Shown here piece by piece: positions 17,501 through 26,921 of a stretch of 64,000 nt of DNA. The position numbers were made by a program, and so were the translations under genes. The notes below the pieces were generated by a model. It was not told where the DNA came from, did not search any database, and saw nothing but the letters and a program-made list of their open reading frames with translations. Positions within the stretch are counted from its first letter, which is position 1. Every line of letters begins with the position of its first letter. Origin of the DNA: Bacteroidales bacterium (lineage in GTDB: Bacteria > Bacteroidota > Bacteroidia > Bacteroidales > Prolixibacteraceae); assembly GCA_012719495.1 (NCBI GenBank), contig JAAYAG010000135.1, positions 1-64,000 of the forward strand, written 5' to 3'.

Positions 17501-20368
17501 TTACACCTTTTCGACAAAGGCCTTGCCGAATTTGCAGGCCGGCAATTCCCTAAAACCGCAGCAAAAGCTATTGAAAAACTCCTTGAAATCAACCAAATAT
17601 ATACAATCGGGATAAACAAAGGAGAAAGACTATTTGCAACAATTCACTTCTTAAACAAAGGTGCGTCTATAAGCGATAACGAATACATAGAATCGTTTGT
17701 AAAACAAGCAGGTATACTTATTGAACGTGCTAAAACGTCCGAACAATTAGCCCAAAGTGAGATGAAATTCCGTTCGGTTTTCAATTCAACCAACGAAGCC
17801 ATATTCATTCACGAACCACACACCGGAAAAATTATCGACTGCAACCACGCTGCCGAGGAAATGTACGGATACACAAAGAATGAATTTCTTGACCTTGAAA
17901 TAAGCCATTACAGTGCTCCCGGAGAAGAATATTCTACCAAGAAAGGCCTTGAAATGATCAGGCAAACCAACAACCACGAGTCGTACACTTTCGAATGGCG
18001 AAACAAACGTAAAGACGGAACCCTATTCTGGAACGAAATAAGTGTACGAAAAGCATATATCGATAATAAAGAGCAAGTTATTGCTGTATGCCGAAACATT
18101 GATGAACGAAAAAAGATATTGGAAGAACTCAAAGAAAGTGAAGAACAACACCGCCTGATGTTCGAAACATCACAAGAAGGAATCGTTATATCACAAAACT
18201 ACCAATTGGTTTATTTCAACCCGAGAATGCTTGAACTTACAGGATACAAAGCAACTGAACTACAAAATATTGAGTTTCTGAAAATAATTGACCCGCTTGA
18301 TCATGAACGCCTATTAAGAAATTACAAGTCTCGTGTTGAAGGCAAAGTTGCAGAACAAAATTACGAATTCAGGCTACTGCGTAAAAACGGGAAATCGCAT
18401 TGGGTAAGAATGAGCGGGGTACGGCTCATGTGGAACGGCAAGCCAGCAACATTCAACTTCATTTCCGATATCAACGACCAAAAAGAAGCTGCGCTACACC
18501 TACTTGAAAGTGAAGAAAAGTATCGTCTTATTGCCGAAAATTCATCAGATGTTATCTGGGTTTTCAATACACACACCAGAAAAATTACTTATATAAGCCC
18601 TGCCATTAAGAAGCTTCGTGGTTATACAGCTGAAGAAGCCATGAAACACACAATAAAAGAACTGGTAACCAATGAGACATATGAAGAGGTTGAAGAACAA
18701 ATAAAAAAACAAATAAGTCTTTTCAACATCGATCCGATAAACAACAACAGTTTTACCTTAGAACTACTGCAACCATGCAAAGATGGTAGGGTTATCAACG
18801 TTGAGGCATCGCTGAACTACAGTTTCAACAAATTCAACGAAATAGAAATACTGGGAGTAAGCCGCAACATCGACGAAAGAAAAAGGATACTTGCCGAGTT
18901 GCGCGACAGTGAGCATAAATTCAAATTACTTTTCGAAAACTCACCATTAGGAATATACATTGCCAATACCGACGGACAAATTGAAGATGCGAACCAAGCT
19001 TTATTAAAGATATTAGGTTCTCCTTCGCTTGAAATGACAAAAGGAATAAATGTTTTACAGCTTAAGCCCCTCGTTGATAATGGCTATGCCTATCATTTCA
19101 AAAAAAGCATTGAAGAAAACAGAGTGGTTACTATCGAACTGCCTTATAACACCTTCTGGGGCAAAGAATTGCACTTGTCGAATTACATTGTTCCCATGTC
19201 GAATGCCGAAGGAAAAGTTGAAAAGGTGTACACCCTAATGGAAGATATCACCCAACGAAAAAGCGATGAAAAAGAACTTATTAAGCTATCGATGGTAGCC
19301 GAACAAAGCCCTGTAAGCATTGTAATTACTAACACAAAAGGAACAATTGAGTACGTGAACCCCAAATTCACTGAAGTTACCGGTTACACTGCAGAAGAAG
19401 CGATAGATCAAAACCCAAGAATGCTAAAAGGAGGTACAACACCCAAAGAAGAATATAAAAAACTTTGGGACACCATACTTTCGGGCAACGAGTGGGAAGG
19501 CGTGTTTTATAACCGAAAGAAAAACGGAGAAAAATATTGGGAAAAAGCGACCATCAGGCCAATAAAAAATGACAGTGGGGAAATTATATCCCTTTTAGCC
19601 ATGAAAGAAGACATCACAAAGCAGCGCGAAGCACAGGAAGCGTTAGTCAGAAGTGAAGCCCGCCTTCGAGAAGCTCTAGCCACCAAAGATAAATTCTTCT
19701 CGATCATTTCGCACGACCTACGCAGCCCCTTTGCCTCAATTGTTAGCTTTTCTGATTTAATGGCCGATCAAAACTATACGTTCTCGGTCGATGAGTACCG
19801 ACAATATGCACTCTCGTTGAATAAAACAGCAAAATCAGCCTATACAATGCTCGAGAACTTGCTCGAATGGTCAAGAATACAGCGCGGCTCTGTTAAATTC
19901 ACCCCGGAACGAATCACCCTGCAAGCGTTCTTCAACCGTTGCGAAGAATCGACCCTGGAAGCAGCTCAAAAAAAATCAATAGAAATTGTCATTCAATATT
20001 CAGAAAACTATGAATTTACAACTGACAAAAACATGCTTCATACCGTGATACGCAACCTTGTAAACAATGCGATAAAGTTTTCATCGCCCGGGGGTAAGAT
20101 AACTATTACGGCAGAAAGGTCACAACTCGGGCAAATGCTCTTTTCTGTAAACGACACCGGAATTGGAATGGATGCCGAACGGTTAGAAAAACTATTCCGG
20201 ATCGACACAAATGTTAGTCGGCCAGGGACACAAGGCGAAGCCAGTTCGGGCTTGGGACTTATCCTTTGTAAAGAATTTGTAGAAAAAATGGGCGGCACTA
20301 TTTGGGCAGAAAGTACCGAAGGCAAAGGAAGCACATTCTTCTTTACCATTCAACAACCCCATTCATAA
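14552..20368 (+). CDS. Giant soluble multi-PAS/GAF sensor histidine kinase
   Basis: 1938 residues with no signal peptide or membrane segment, so probably cytoplasmic. Domains in order: PAS (about 25-150), two GAF domains (165-320 and 325-505), PAS (508-635), a GAF-like segment (640-765), PAS (766-890), another GAF-like segment (895-1065), then five PAS domains (from about 1066, 1190, 1315, 1447 and 1577). HisKA has His1721 in FFSIISHDLRSPFASI. HATPase_c has NDTGIGMD and GLGLILCKEFVEKMGG. The HisKA differs from the SHEIRTP type shared by the other five kinases, so this gene has a separate origin. It is first in a run of same-strand kinases, and 20 bp separates it from the next. Signals and partner regulator are unknown. 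Confidence 0.92.
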   Translation: MASKEDIKNKKSRINHPSEYHFNKQTELAHFILEASEIGTWSWNIDTDEIYLDDKWFSIHGHTHDEKNTIDRNTWKSLCHPDDVLLVSKEITRHINGETNFFETEYRMKHKQGHWIWILDRGKISEFTPDGKPLIIIGSHQDITNRKEKEIELVLEEARLESLLRISQHPSSLISEMLDYALDQAITLTGSKIGYIYFYDEDTKEFTLNTWSKEVMQVCTIVEPKTIYHLEKTGIWGEVVRQRKPIISNDYTAPNEYKKGYPEGHAPLLRFLSIPAFDQDRIVAVVGVANKEDDYNNSDVRQLTLMMDSVWKIVKRREAEEKLTRANRLYAVISQINQAIVLNNDRDSLFNRICQIIVEYGKFAMAWIGEPDRETQQIMPVAIAGNDNGYLSFAPKISAANVPEGNGPAGTAFRENRISVCNDIANDPDMAIWRDEALKRNFRSAIGLPLSLYGKPAASITIYSSQINFFNAEEIKLLEEVVSDISFALNAIETDLQHQETISALAESEERFRMFAESSPVGGLIYDSSGNIRFLSPRITKMLGYTPNDIPTLDSWFLKAYPNDDYREFVSEKWFYATNESMKSGEPMQPLEFKVTGKDGKQLDIEFRAEVNPEICFVTLSDITSRKRAEHLANERMKELSAFYKLSELSEKKPFNLETFYADFVNEFPKSFQYPEITAVQLVVGEKTYSTPNFTGKGEMLISPLIIDSTSIGHLTVTYLEEKPEEAIGPFLFEERLLTDGIAERLSKLTERNYAEQQLIESEKKFRSLVNQMQIGMALHEVILDKNGEPIDYRFIDVNPSFELLTGLKQKDIVGKTVLEVLPNTEKIWIEKFGQVALTGQPVTFENYAQELNRYYSVTAYQPRPMQFAVLSEDITKHKLALKDIENTSKKFHFLSQAATKMLSMESLNELYRYITTSLHQQYPNAVILFLLADEDQNKSWIIDIKGLNSKLFEKTIQIAGFDFTKLEFSILPSHIGLFKSGRLHLFDKGLAEFAGRQFPKTAAKAIEKLLEINQIYTIGINKGERLFATIHFLNKGASISDNEYIESFVKQAGILIERAKTSEQLAQSEMKFRSVFNSTNEAIFIHEPHTGKIIDCNHAAEEMYGYTKNEFLDLEISHYSAPGEEYSTKKGLEMIRQTNNHESYTFEWRNKRKDGTLFWNEISVRKAYIDNKEQVIAVCRNIDERKKILEELKESEEQHRLMFETSQEGIVISQNYQLVYFNPRMLELTGYKATELQNIEFLKIIDPLDHERLLRNYKSRVEGKVAEQNYEFRLLRKNGKSHWVRMSGVRLMWNGKPATFNFISDINDQKEAALHLLESEEKYRLIAENSSDVIWVFNTHTRKITYISPAIKKLRGYTAEEAMKHTIKELVTNETYEEVEEQIKKQISLFNIDPINNNSFTLELLQPCKDGRVINVEASLNYSFNKFNEIEILGVSRNIDERKRILAELRDSEHKFKLLFENSPLGIYIANTDGQIEDANQALLKILGSPSLEMTKGINVLQLKPLVDNGYAYHFKKSIEENRVVTIELPYNTFWGKELHLSNYIVPMSNAEGKVEKVYTLMEDITQRKSDEKELIKLSMVAEQSPVSIVITNTKGTIEYVNPKFTEVTGYTAEEAIDQNPRMLKGGTTPKEEYKKLWDTILSGNEWEGVFYNRKKNGEKYWEKATIRPIKNDSGEIISLLAMKEDITKQREAQEALVRSEARLREALATKDKFFSIISHDLRSPFASIVSFSDLMADQNYTFSVDEYRQYALSLNKTAKSAYTMLENLLEWSRIQRGSVKFTPERITLQAFFNRCEESTLEAAQKKSIEIVIQYSENYEFTTDKNMLHTVIRNLVNNAIKFSSPGGKITITAERSQLGQMLFSVNDTGIGMDAERLEKLFRIDTNVSRPGTQGEASSGLGLILCKEFVEKMGGTIWAESTEGKGSTFFFTIQQPHS

Positions 20369-20388
20369 ACAAACTAAAATTTACGAGT

Positions 20389-23346
20389 ATGGAAAGCAGG
20401 AAGAATACAGAATTTCAGTGGTTTAGCAACTTCTTCAGACATAGCATTGCCGTTATGTTACTCATCGACCCTGAGACTCACAATATCATCGATGCAAACC
20501 CGGCCGCCGAGAAGTTTTATGGATGGAGCCATTCGCTATTGACCCAGATGAAAATAAGCCACATAAACACCCTCTCGTATGAAGAGATTGAAGCAGAAAT
20601 GCAAAAAGCCCGAAGCCAACAACGTTCGTATTTCAGCTTCAAACATCGCAAAGCCGACGGATCAATTTGCCCGGTTGAAGTATTCAGCAGCAAAATTACC
20701 TTCGATGGGAAAGAATACTTACACTCAATCATTCATGATATTACAGAGCAAAAGAAAGCTATTGATGCCCAACACAAAAGCAACGAACTCTTTTATGCAA
20801 TGATCAGCAGTACCCCGTTGGCCTCGTTCAGCCTTTCGCCCGAAGGGACGGTACTCACGTGGAACAACGCGGCTGAGCTCATGTTCGGATGGTCTGAACA
20901 AGAAGCCGTTGGCTCCATTTTGCCCATCATTCCACCTCATTTATTCAACGAATTTCACGACATCAGGCAACGGGTACTAAACGGAGAGCATATTATTGGG
21001 CTCGAAATTATTCGTCAGCGCAAAAGCGGTGAACTATTTCCATGTAGGTTATTTTCTTCACCCATACACGACCCAAAAGGCAAGCCTGTCGGACTCATGT
21101 CGATGATTGAAGATATTACCCAGTCGAAAAAAACAGAAGAAGCGTTAAGATTCAGTGAAAATAAATTCCGGCAAGTATTCGAATCGGCCAATGTAGGAAA
21201 ATCAATCACCCAATTAAATGGCGAAATCAATGTAAATCAAGCATTTTACAACATGCTGGGGTATACTGCTGATGAATTGAAAAACAAAAAATGGCAAGAT
21301 ATAACCCACCCCGATGACATTGAATCAACCGAAGAAATAATTAAGCAACTTAAAAATGGCAAACTAAGCCAACTTCGTTTCGAAAAAAGATATATTCATA
21401 AAAACGGTAACCCAATTTGGGCCGACATTTATTCCAGCCTGTGCCGCGACGGAAATAATGATCCTCAGTATTTTATAACTACAGCCGTCGATATTAACGC
21501 TAAAAAGCTGGGGGAAATGAAACTTCACGAGAGTGAGCAAAAATACCGTCATCTTTTTCACAATAACCCGCTGCCCATGTGGATCTACGACCTAAATACG
21601 CTCTATTTTCTCGAAGTAAATGAGGCCGCAATTTCAACCTACGGATATACCCGCAACGAATTTTTATCGATGACAATCAAGGACATTCGCCCGAAAGACG
21701 ATGTAGATGCTCTGCTTGTAAATATTGAAGGAACAACCAAGGCAAACAATCACGCCGGGACCTGGAGACACCGCAAAAAAGACGGAACAATAATCTTTGT
21801 TGATATCATTTCTCACACTATCGACTACGACGGTACTGCCTCTCGCTTAGTGTTAGCAAATAACGTTACCGAAAAAGTAAAAGCCGAAGAAGAGCTTAAG
21901 CATGCCCACTACTTAATGCAATACATTATTGAACATAACCAAAGCGCTGTTGCCGTTCACGATAAAAATCTCAAGTACATATATGTTAGTCAGTCGTACC
22001 TTGATCAATATGAAGTTACAGAAAAGAATATTATTGGGAAACACCATTACGACGTCTTCCCCGACCTACCCGAGAAATGGCGCGATGTTCACCGCCGTTG
22101 CCTAAACGGAGAAATAATCCGCAAGGAAGAAGACCCGTACATCAGGGCAAACGGGAAAATCGACTGGACCAATTGGGAAGTTCGCCCATGGCGGGAAGCA
22201 AATGGTTCAATCGGTGGGATCATTGTATATACAGAAGTTATAAACCAGCGCAAAAAAATGATGGAAGAACTCCGCAAACTGTTGCGCGCGGTTGAGCAAA
22301 GCCCCGACTCTATTCTTATTACCGACACCAAAGGGAACATAGAATACTGTAACCCAAGCGTATTGAAAGTTTCGGGCTACACACACGAAGAAATTATTGG
22401 TCAAAATCCGCGAATCTTCAAATCGGGTAACAAAACAGCAAAAGAATATAAGGAGCTTTGGGAAACCATCACTGCCGGAGAAGTATGGGAAGGAGAATTT
22501 CTTAACAAAATGAAAAATGGAGATTTTTTTTGGGAACAAACTACAATCTCACCCGTAACCGACCAGAATGGCCATATTATTAACTATCTGGCAATAAGAA
22601 AAGACATTTCAGCTCAGAAAAAAATGACAGAAGAACTCATTGTTGCCAAAGAACGTGCCGAAGAAAGCGACCGGTTGAAATCAGCTTTCCTTGCTAACAT
22701 GAGCCACGAAATAAGAACACCGCTCAACTCCATCATGGGGTTTGCCAGCTTGTTGCCCGAAGAAGACATGAAAGAAACAATGGTACAATATGCAAATATT
22801 ATCTACAACAATTCAGAACAATTAGTAAGCATAATAGATGGTATAGTGATGTATGCAAAATTGCAAGCACGGCAAATGGTTAGTAATAAAGCTACATTCG
22901 AGCTAAACAGTTATCTTAAAAATACATTTTATCCATTTAGCCATGTCGATTTCCACGCCGGCGCAACGTACCATTTAGATGTAAGCACAAAAGAGGAATT
23001 GTATATCACTACTGATCAAGAAAAATTCAAACAAATAATAATCATTTTATTGTCAAACGCATTCAAATTCACCCATCAAGGTGAAATCCGATTAGGATAT
23101 ACGGTTGGCAACAATAAAGTAATTTTTCATATAAAAGATACAGGTATTGGCATTCCCCAAAAAGATGAACCCCATATTTATGAAAGGTTTTACAGGGGAA
23201 GTAATGTAATCGAATCGACTACCCGAGGTACAGGTATTGGACTGAGCATTGCCAGTGAACTGACAGAACTGTTGGGTGGCAAAATCTGGTTTGAAAGTAA
23301 TTTGGATAAAGGATCGACTTTTTATTTTTCATTGCCTTTGTCATAG
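20389..23346 (+). CDS. Soluble six-PAS sensor histidine kinase
   Basis: 985 residues from the ATG at 20389 (MESRKNTEFQWF). The frame stays open upstream to 20302, but that would overlap the preceding kinase by 67 bp. Six PAS domains are visible, opening near residues 17, 140, 262, 385, 512 and 632; the last contains EQSPDSILITDTKGNIEY. HisKA has His773 in SAFLANMSHEIRTPLNSI, and HATPase_c has KDTGIGIPQK and GTGIGLSIASEL. There is no transmembrane segment. The kinase core is nearly identical to those at 23453, 26922 and 29746, which points to tandem duplication. It is likely co-transcribed with the upstream kinase (20-bp gap). Confidence 0.92.
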   Translation: MESRKNTEFQWFSNFFRHSIAVMLLIDPETHNIIDANPAAEKFYGWSHSLLTQMKISHINTLSYEEIEAEMQKARSQQRSYFSFKHRKADGSICPVEVFSSKITFDGKEYLHSIIHDITEQKKAIDAQHKSNELFYAMISSTPLASFSLSPEGTVLTWNNAAELMFGWSEQEAVGSILPIIPPHLFNEFHDIRQRVLNGEHIIGLEIIRQRKSGELFPCRLFSSPIHDPKGKPVGLMSMIEDITQSKKTEEALRFSENKFRQVFESANVGKSITQLNGEINVNQAFYNMLGYTADELKNKKWQDITHPDDIESTEEIIKQLKNGKLSQLRFEKRYIHKNGNPIWADIYSSLCRDGNNDPQYFITTAVDINAKKLGEMKLHESEQKYRHLFHNNPLPMWIYDLNTLYFLEVNEAAISTYGYTRNEFLSMTIKDIRPKDDVDALLVNIEGTTKANNHAGTWRHRKKDGTIIFVDIISHTIDYDGTASRLVLANNVTEKVKAEEELKHAHYLMQYIIEHNQSAVAVHDKNLKYIYVSQSYLDQYEVTEKNIIGKHHYDVFPDLPEKWRDVHRRCLNGEIIRKEEDPYIRANGKIDWTNWEVRPWREANGSIGGIIVYTEVINQRKKMMEELRKLLRAVEQSPDSILITDTKGNIEYCNPSVLKVSGYTHEEIIGQNPRIFKSGNKTAKEYKELWETITAGEVWEGEFLNKMKNGDFFWEQTTISPVTDQNGHIINYLAIRKDISAQKKMTEELIVAKERAEESDRLKSAFLANMSHEIRTPLNSIMGFASLLPEEDMKETMVQYANIIYNNSEQLVSIIDGIVMYAKLQARQMVSNKATFELNSYLKNTFYPFSHVDFHAGATYHLDVSTKEELYITTDQEKFKQIIIILLSNAFKFTHQGEIRLGYTVGNNKVIFHIKDTGIGIPQKDEPHIYERFYRGSNVIESTTRGTGIGLSIASELTELLGGKIWFESNLDKGSTFYFSLPLS

Positions 23347-23362
23347 CCAACTGAAACCTATT

Positions 23363-23370
23363 GGGGGGGG
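23363..23370 (+). repeat. Eight-G homopolymer between kinase genes
   Basis: An uninterrupted G8 run sits 17 bp after one kinase stop and 83 bp before the next kinase start, in an otherwise AT-rich stretch. Such tracts are slippage-prone. Here it lies outside both reading frames, so at most it would affect promoter spacing or leader structure. Confidence 0.6.
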
Positions 23371-23452
23371 TAAGAAAAGCTATTGTTATACAACAATTTT
23401 ATTTTCAAAGAAAATACTATTACTTTTAAAATTTTTATGGGTGGAGAGAAGA

Positions 23453-26400
23453 ATGAAGCGGTTGATTTTACTTTTTTTAATGCTGTTGCTTGCAGGGGCC
23501 GGAATAAACGCAAACAGCAATTACGCTTATTTTAAGCGAATTACAACAACAAACGGACTTTCAAACGGTTGGGTAAGGTGCATATACCAGGATGATTATG
23601 ATTTCATTTGGGTTGGCACTTCCGATGGGCTCAACCGATACGACGGGGCAACATTCAAAACATATAGGCCAATGTTGTATGGAGGTGTCATTCAAGGCAA
23701 CATTACCGTCAACTGTATACTGAAGAAAGATGAAAAAACCCTTTGGATTGGCACAGATCTCGGGCTTTACACATACAACTATCTAACTGACAGCCTGAAT
23801 TATTCTAACATCATCAACGATCGGTTCCCTGTACTTTCTGTAACCTACGACAAGCAAAACAATTTTTGGATAGGCAGCAACAGAGGCTTATACCAACTCA
23901 GCCCGTCTGGAGAACTCTCTTTATACGAAGCTTCTGAACTTAGAAATCCGAATGGGTTAAGCAGTAATTATATAAACAAGCTATTTGTCGATTCGAAAGG
24001 ACGATTATGGATTGGAACAAAAAATGGTCTTAATCTGTATGAACATAAATCGAAAGCATTCAAGCACTTCATCGCCAATAACTCTCCCGGAGACATTTCG
24101 GGGAATGATGTAATGGGAATTACCGAAGACAGGCAACAACGAATATGGCTGGGAACTGCCCTGAATGGAGTAAACTTGCTTATAGAAAAAAACAACACTA
24201 TAACTTTTAAGAAAATATATCCGGGAACAATAATCGACCTGCTTGCCGACAATGAAAACAACCTTTGGATTGGGCATGGTTCGAGTGGCGGCATTACCCT
24301 TATCAACCTAAACAAACCAGACATTAACAACTTAAGCATAACAAGATTTGAATATAATCCGGCAAATTCAAGAACCATTTCTGAAAATTCTATCGTGTGT
24401 TTCTATCAAGATAAATACAATGACATGTGGATTGGGACTTTTGGAAAGGGGCTTAACTATTATAGTAACCGCACAAAAAAATTCAAGGTCGAAGAACAAA
24501 TATCTGGATCAAACTTATCTATTGCAAACAATTTGGTTAATGTGTTTTGCGAGGAAGAGAATTATTTGTGGATTGGAACCGAAGGAGGCCTCGACCGAAT
24601 TGATAAAAAGACTGGCAAGTACAAACATTTCCAAAATATACCCAACGACATAACAAGCCTTGGATCAAATGCAATATTTGAAATATATAAAGACCGAAGA
24701 GGTTCGCTGTGGGTTGGCACATGGTCGGGTGGATTGCACCGTTACGATTACAAAACTGAAAAATTCAAACGCTTTTTCCCCGATGGAAAGCCCGGCTCTA
24801 TAAGTAACCCAAACATATTCTCTGTAGCAGAAGAATACCCTGATTATTTATGGGTTGCCACCGATGGAGGAGGTCTAAACCGTTTCAATTACGCCACTGA
24901 AGACTTCACTGTTTTCAAAAAAGACTCCGGCTCATGCAGCATTAGTGACAACCACATGGATCACGTACTTTTAACTAGCAATGGTGACTTGTTAATTTCT
25001 CTATACGCTAGACTCAACCACTATACCAATAAAGAAAATTGTTTTAAAGAATACAAGATTTTCAACGAAGCATCGAATAATTACAACGGAAATATCATCC
25101 TGATATTTGAAGACAGTAATAAGAACCTATGGTTTGGCACAAATAGCGGCCTTATTGGCTACAATCCCAAAAATAAAAAACAAATTGTCTATACCGAAGA
25201 AGATGGTTTGCCCAACAACACGATACAAAGCATAGAAGAAGATCGTCACGGAAACCTTTGGCTAGGAACAAATTTCGGGGTTTCTGAATTTAAAAATGGC
25301 ATTTCATTCCCACAAAACCCCAATTTCATCAATTATACATCGCTCGACGGGCTTCCTGCCAACGATTTCAAAAAGCGTTCCTCATTTGTGAACCGCGAGG
25401 GGTACATGTATTTTGGAAGCTCAAACGGGTATATAAAATTTCATCCCGATAGTATTGAACCGAACACCATTGAACCCAAAGTAGTGTTTACCCAATTGAA
25501 CCTTAACACTCCTGATGCATCGGAAAAGAACGGCCTCCCATCAACAATAAATAACATCAATACAATAAAGCAACTAACATTAAAATATGGGTATGCTGAC
25601 TTCACGCTAAATTTTGCATCGCTCAACTTTCTGAACCCAGAAGCTAACAAATACCGCTTCAAACTAGAAGGATATGACAAAGAATGGACTGGACCTACAA
25701 GTCAGAACAATGTCACATATACAAACATAAAACCAGGCAAGTATACCTTTTTGCTCTATGGATCGAACAACGATAAATTATGGTCGACGCAACCAGCAAC
25801 ACTTCAGCTGACAATAACTCCGCCCTGGTGGAATACGACTCTCTTCAAAGTTTTATTGATAGTAATTGCGTTATCGTTGATTTATATGCTGATAAAATTA
25901 AGGCTTTCTATTTTACAAAAAAGAAATGCACAACTGCAAGAGAAAATTGAAGAACGCACAGGAGAATTAGTTGAGATGAACAACCAGTTGGTAGTACAAA
26001 AAAACGAAATAGAAGATATCAACAAAGAACTTTTCATTCACCAAAACCAACTGGAAGAACTGGTAAAAGAACGAACCAAAGAGCTTGAAAAGGCCAAGGA
26101 AAAGGCAGAAGAATCAGACCGGTTAAAATCAGCATTTCTGGCAAATATGAGCCATGAAATACGCACACCTTTAAATTCTATAATGGGCTTTGCAAGCCTT
26201 TTACCCGAGGAAGAAACCCCAGAGATGCTCGCAAAATACACTCAAATTATTATTCAGAATTCAGAACAACTGCTAAGCCTCATCGATGGTATTGTTCTCT
26301 ATTCAAAATTGCAAACCGGACTTTACAGAGTTCAAAAAACGCAGTTCAACGTAATGCAATTTATTAATGATATTATTCTATCATTCGACCTGCCAATATA

Positions 26401-26815
26401 CCAAAAGAGTGTAACTCTTGAAAGCAATATAATGGTTGATGAAAATGCCATTATTGAAACCGACTACGACAAAATAAGGCAAGTAATTTCCAACCTGATA
26501 TCCAATGCATTTAAATATACAAAAGAAGGTAAGATCACTGTTTCGTGCAAAAGAAACGCAAATTTCTATGAGTTTGAGATAAAAGACACTGGGATTGGGA
26601 TTTTGCAAAAAGATATTGATCACATTTTCGATAGGTTTTATAGAGGTAGCAATATCGATGAATCAAGTACCCGGGGAACCGGCATTGGGCTTAGCATTGT
26701 GAAAGAAATGGTTGAACTTTTAGATGGAAATATTTGGGTTGAAAGCATTATTGGCGAAGGGAGCAGATTCATTTTTACGATCCCTGAAAAACAAACAAAT
26801 TCAACAACTCGTTAA
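23453..26815 (+). CDS. Propeller-type sensor histidine kinase (no receiver or output domain)
   Basis: 1120 residues from the ATG at 23453, which begins a proper signal peptide (MKRLILLFLMLLLAGAG). The frame is open 59 codons further upstream, but that part overlaps the previous gene and lacks a signal sequence. The periplasmic propeller has Reg_prop repeats (IWVGTSDGLNRYDG, LWIGTEGGLDRIDK, LWVGTWSGGLHRYDY). A Y_Y_Y domain has YRFKLEGYDKEWTG, and one membrane helix lies near 795-815. A coiled coil leads to HisKA (His901) and HATPase_c with KDTGIGILQKD and GTGIGLSIVKEM. It is the close paralogue of the leftward kinase at 10823-14197, and likewise lacks receiver and AraC domains. By family, the propeller may bind oligosaccharides; no polysaccharide-utilisation genes are adjacent. 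Confidence 0.92.
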   Translation: MKRLILLFLMLLLAGAGINANSNYAYFKRITTTNGLSNGWVRCIYQDDYDFIWVGTSDGLNRYDGATFKTYRPMLYGGVIQGNITVNCILKKDEKTLWIGTDLGLYTYNYLTDSLNYSNIINDRFPVLSVTYDKQNNFWIGSNRGLYQLSPSGELSLYEASELRNPNGLSSNYINKLFVDSKGRLWIGTKNGLNLYEHKSKAFKHFIANNSPGDISGNDVMGITEDRQQRIWLGTALNGVNLLIEKNNTITFKKIYPGTIIDLLADNENNLWIGHGSSGGITLINLNKPDINNLSITRFEYNPANSRTISENSIVCFYQDKYNDMWIGTFGKGLNYYSNRTKKFKVEEQISGSNLSIANNLVNVFCEEENYLWIGTEGGLDRIDKKTGKYKHFQNIPNDITSLGSNAIFEIYKDRRGSLWVGTWSGGLHRYDYKTEKFKRFFPDGKPGSISNPNIFSVAEEYPDYLWVATDGGGLNRFNYATEDFTVFKKDSGSCSISDNHMDHVLLTSNGDLLISLYARLNHYTNKENCFKEYKIFNEASNNYNGNIILIFEDSNKNLWFGTNSGLIGYNPKNKKQIVYTEEDGLPNNTIQSIEEDRHGNLWLGTNFGVSEFKNGISFPQNPNFINYTSLDGLPANDFKKRSSFVNREGYMYFGSSNGYIKFHPDSIEPNTIEPKVVFTQLNLNTPDASEKNGLPSTINNINTIKQLTLKYGYADFTLNFASLNFLNPEANKYRFKLEGYDKEWTGPTSQNNVTYTNIKPGKYTFLLYGSNNDKLWSTQPATLQLTITPPWWNTTLFKVLLIVIALSLIYMLIKLRLSILQKRNAQLQEKIEERTGELVEMNNQLVVQKNEIEDINKELFIHQNQLEELVKERTKELEKAKEKAEESDRLKSAFLANMSHEIRTPLNSIMGFASLLPEEETPEMLAKYTQIIIQNSEQLLSLIDGIVLYSKLQTGLYRVQKTQFNVMQFINDIILSFDLPIYQKSVTLESNIMVDENAIIETDYDKIRQVISNLISNAFKYTKEGKITVSCKRNANFYEFEIKDTGIGILQKDIDHIFDRFYRGSNIDESSTRGTGIGLSIVKEMVELLDGNIWVESIIGEGSRFIFTIPEKQTNSTTR

Positions 26816-26921
26816 AATTCAAACATATACAAATTGAAGTATAGAAGAGATTTTTTTAATCAACCTAAAAGTAGTGTTCTTATAAAAGAATGTTAATTTA
26901 GAAGCTTCCAAAAAGAGAAAT

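Noticed and set aside
20302-20388. An upstream extension of the 985-residue kinase.
   Set aside because: The extra 29 codons overlap the preceding kinase gene and encode no domain; the ATG at 20389 gives a normal start and a 20-bp gap.
23276-23452. An upstream extension of the second propeller kinase across the G8 tract.
   Set aside because: It overlaps the previous gene and would bury the signal peptide that starts at 23453.
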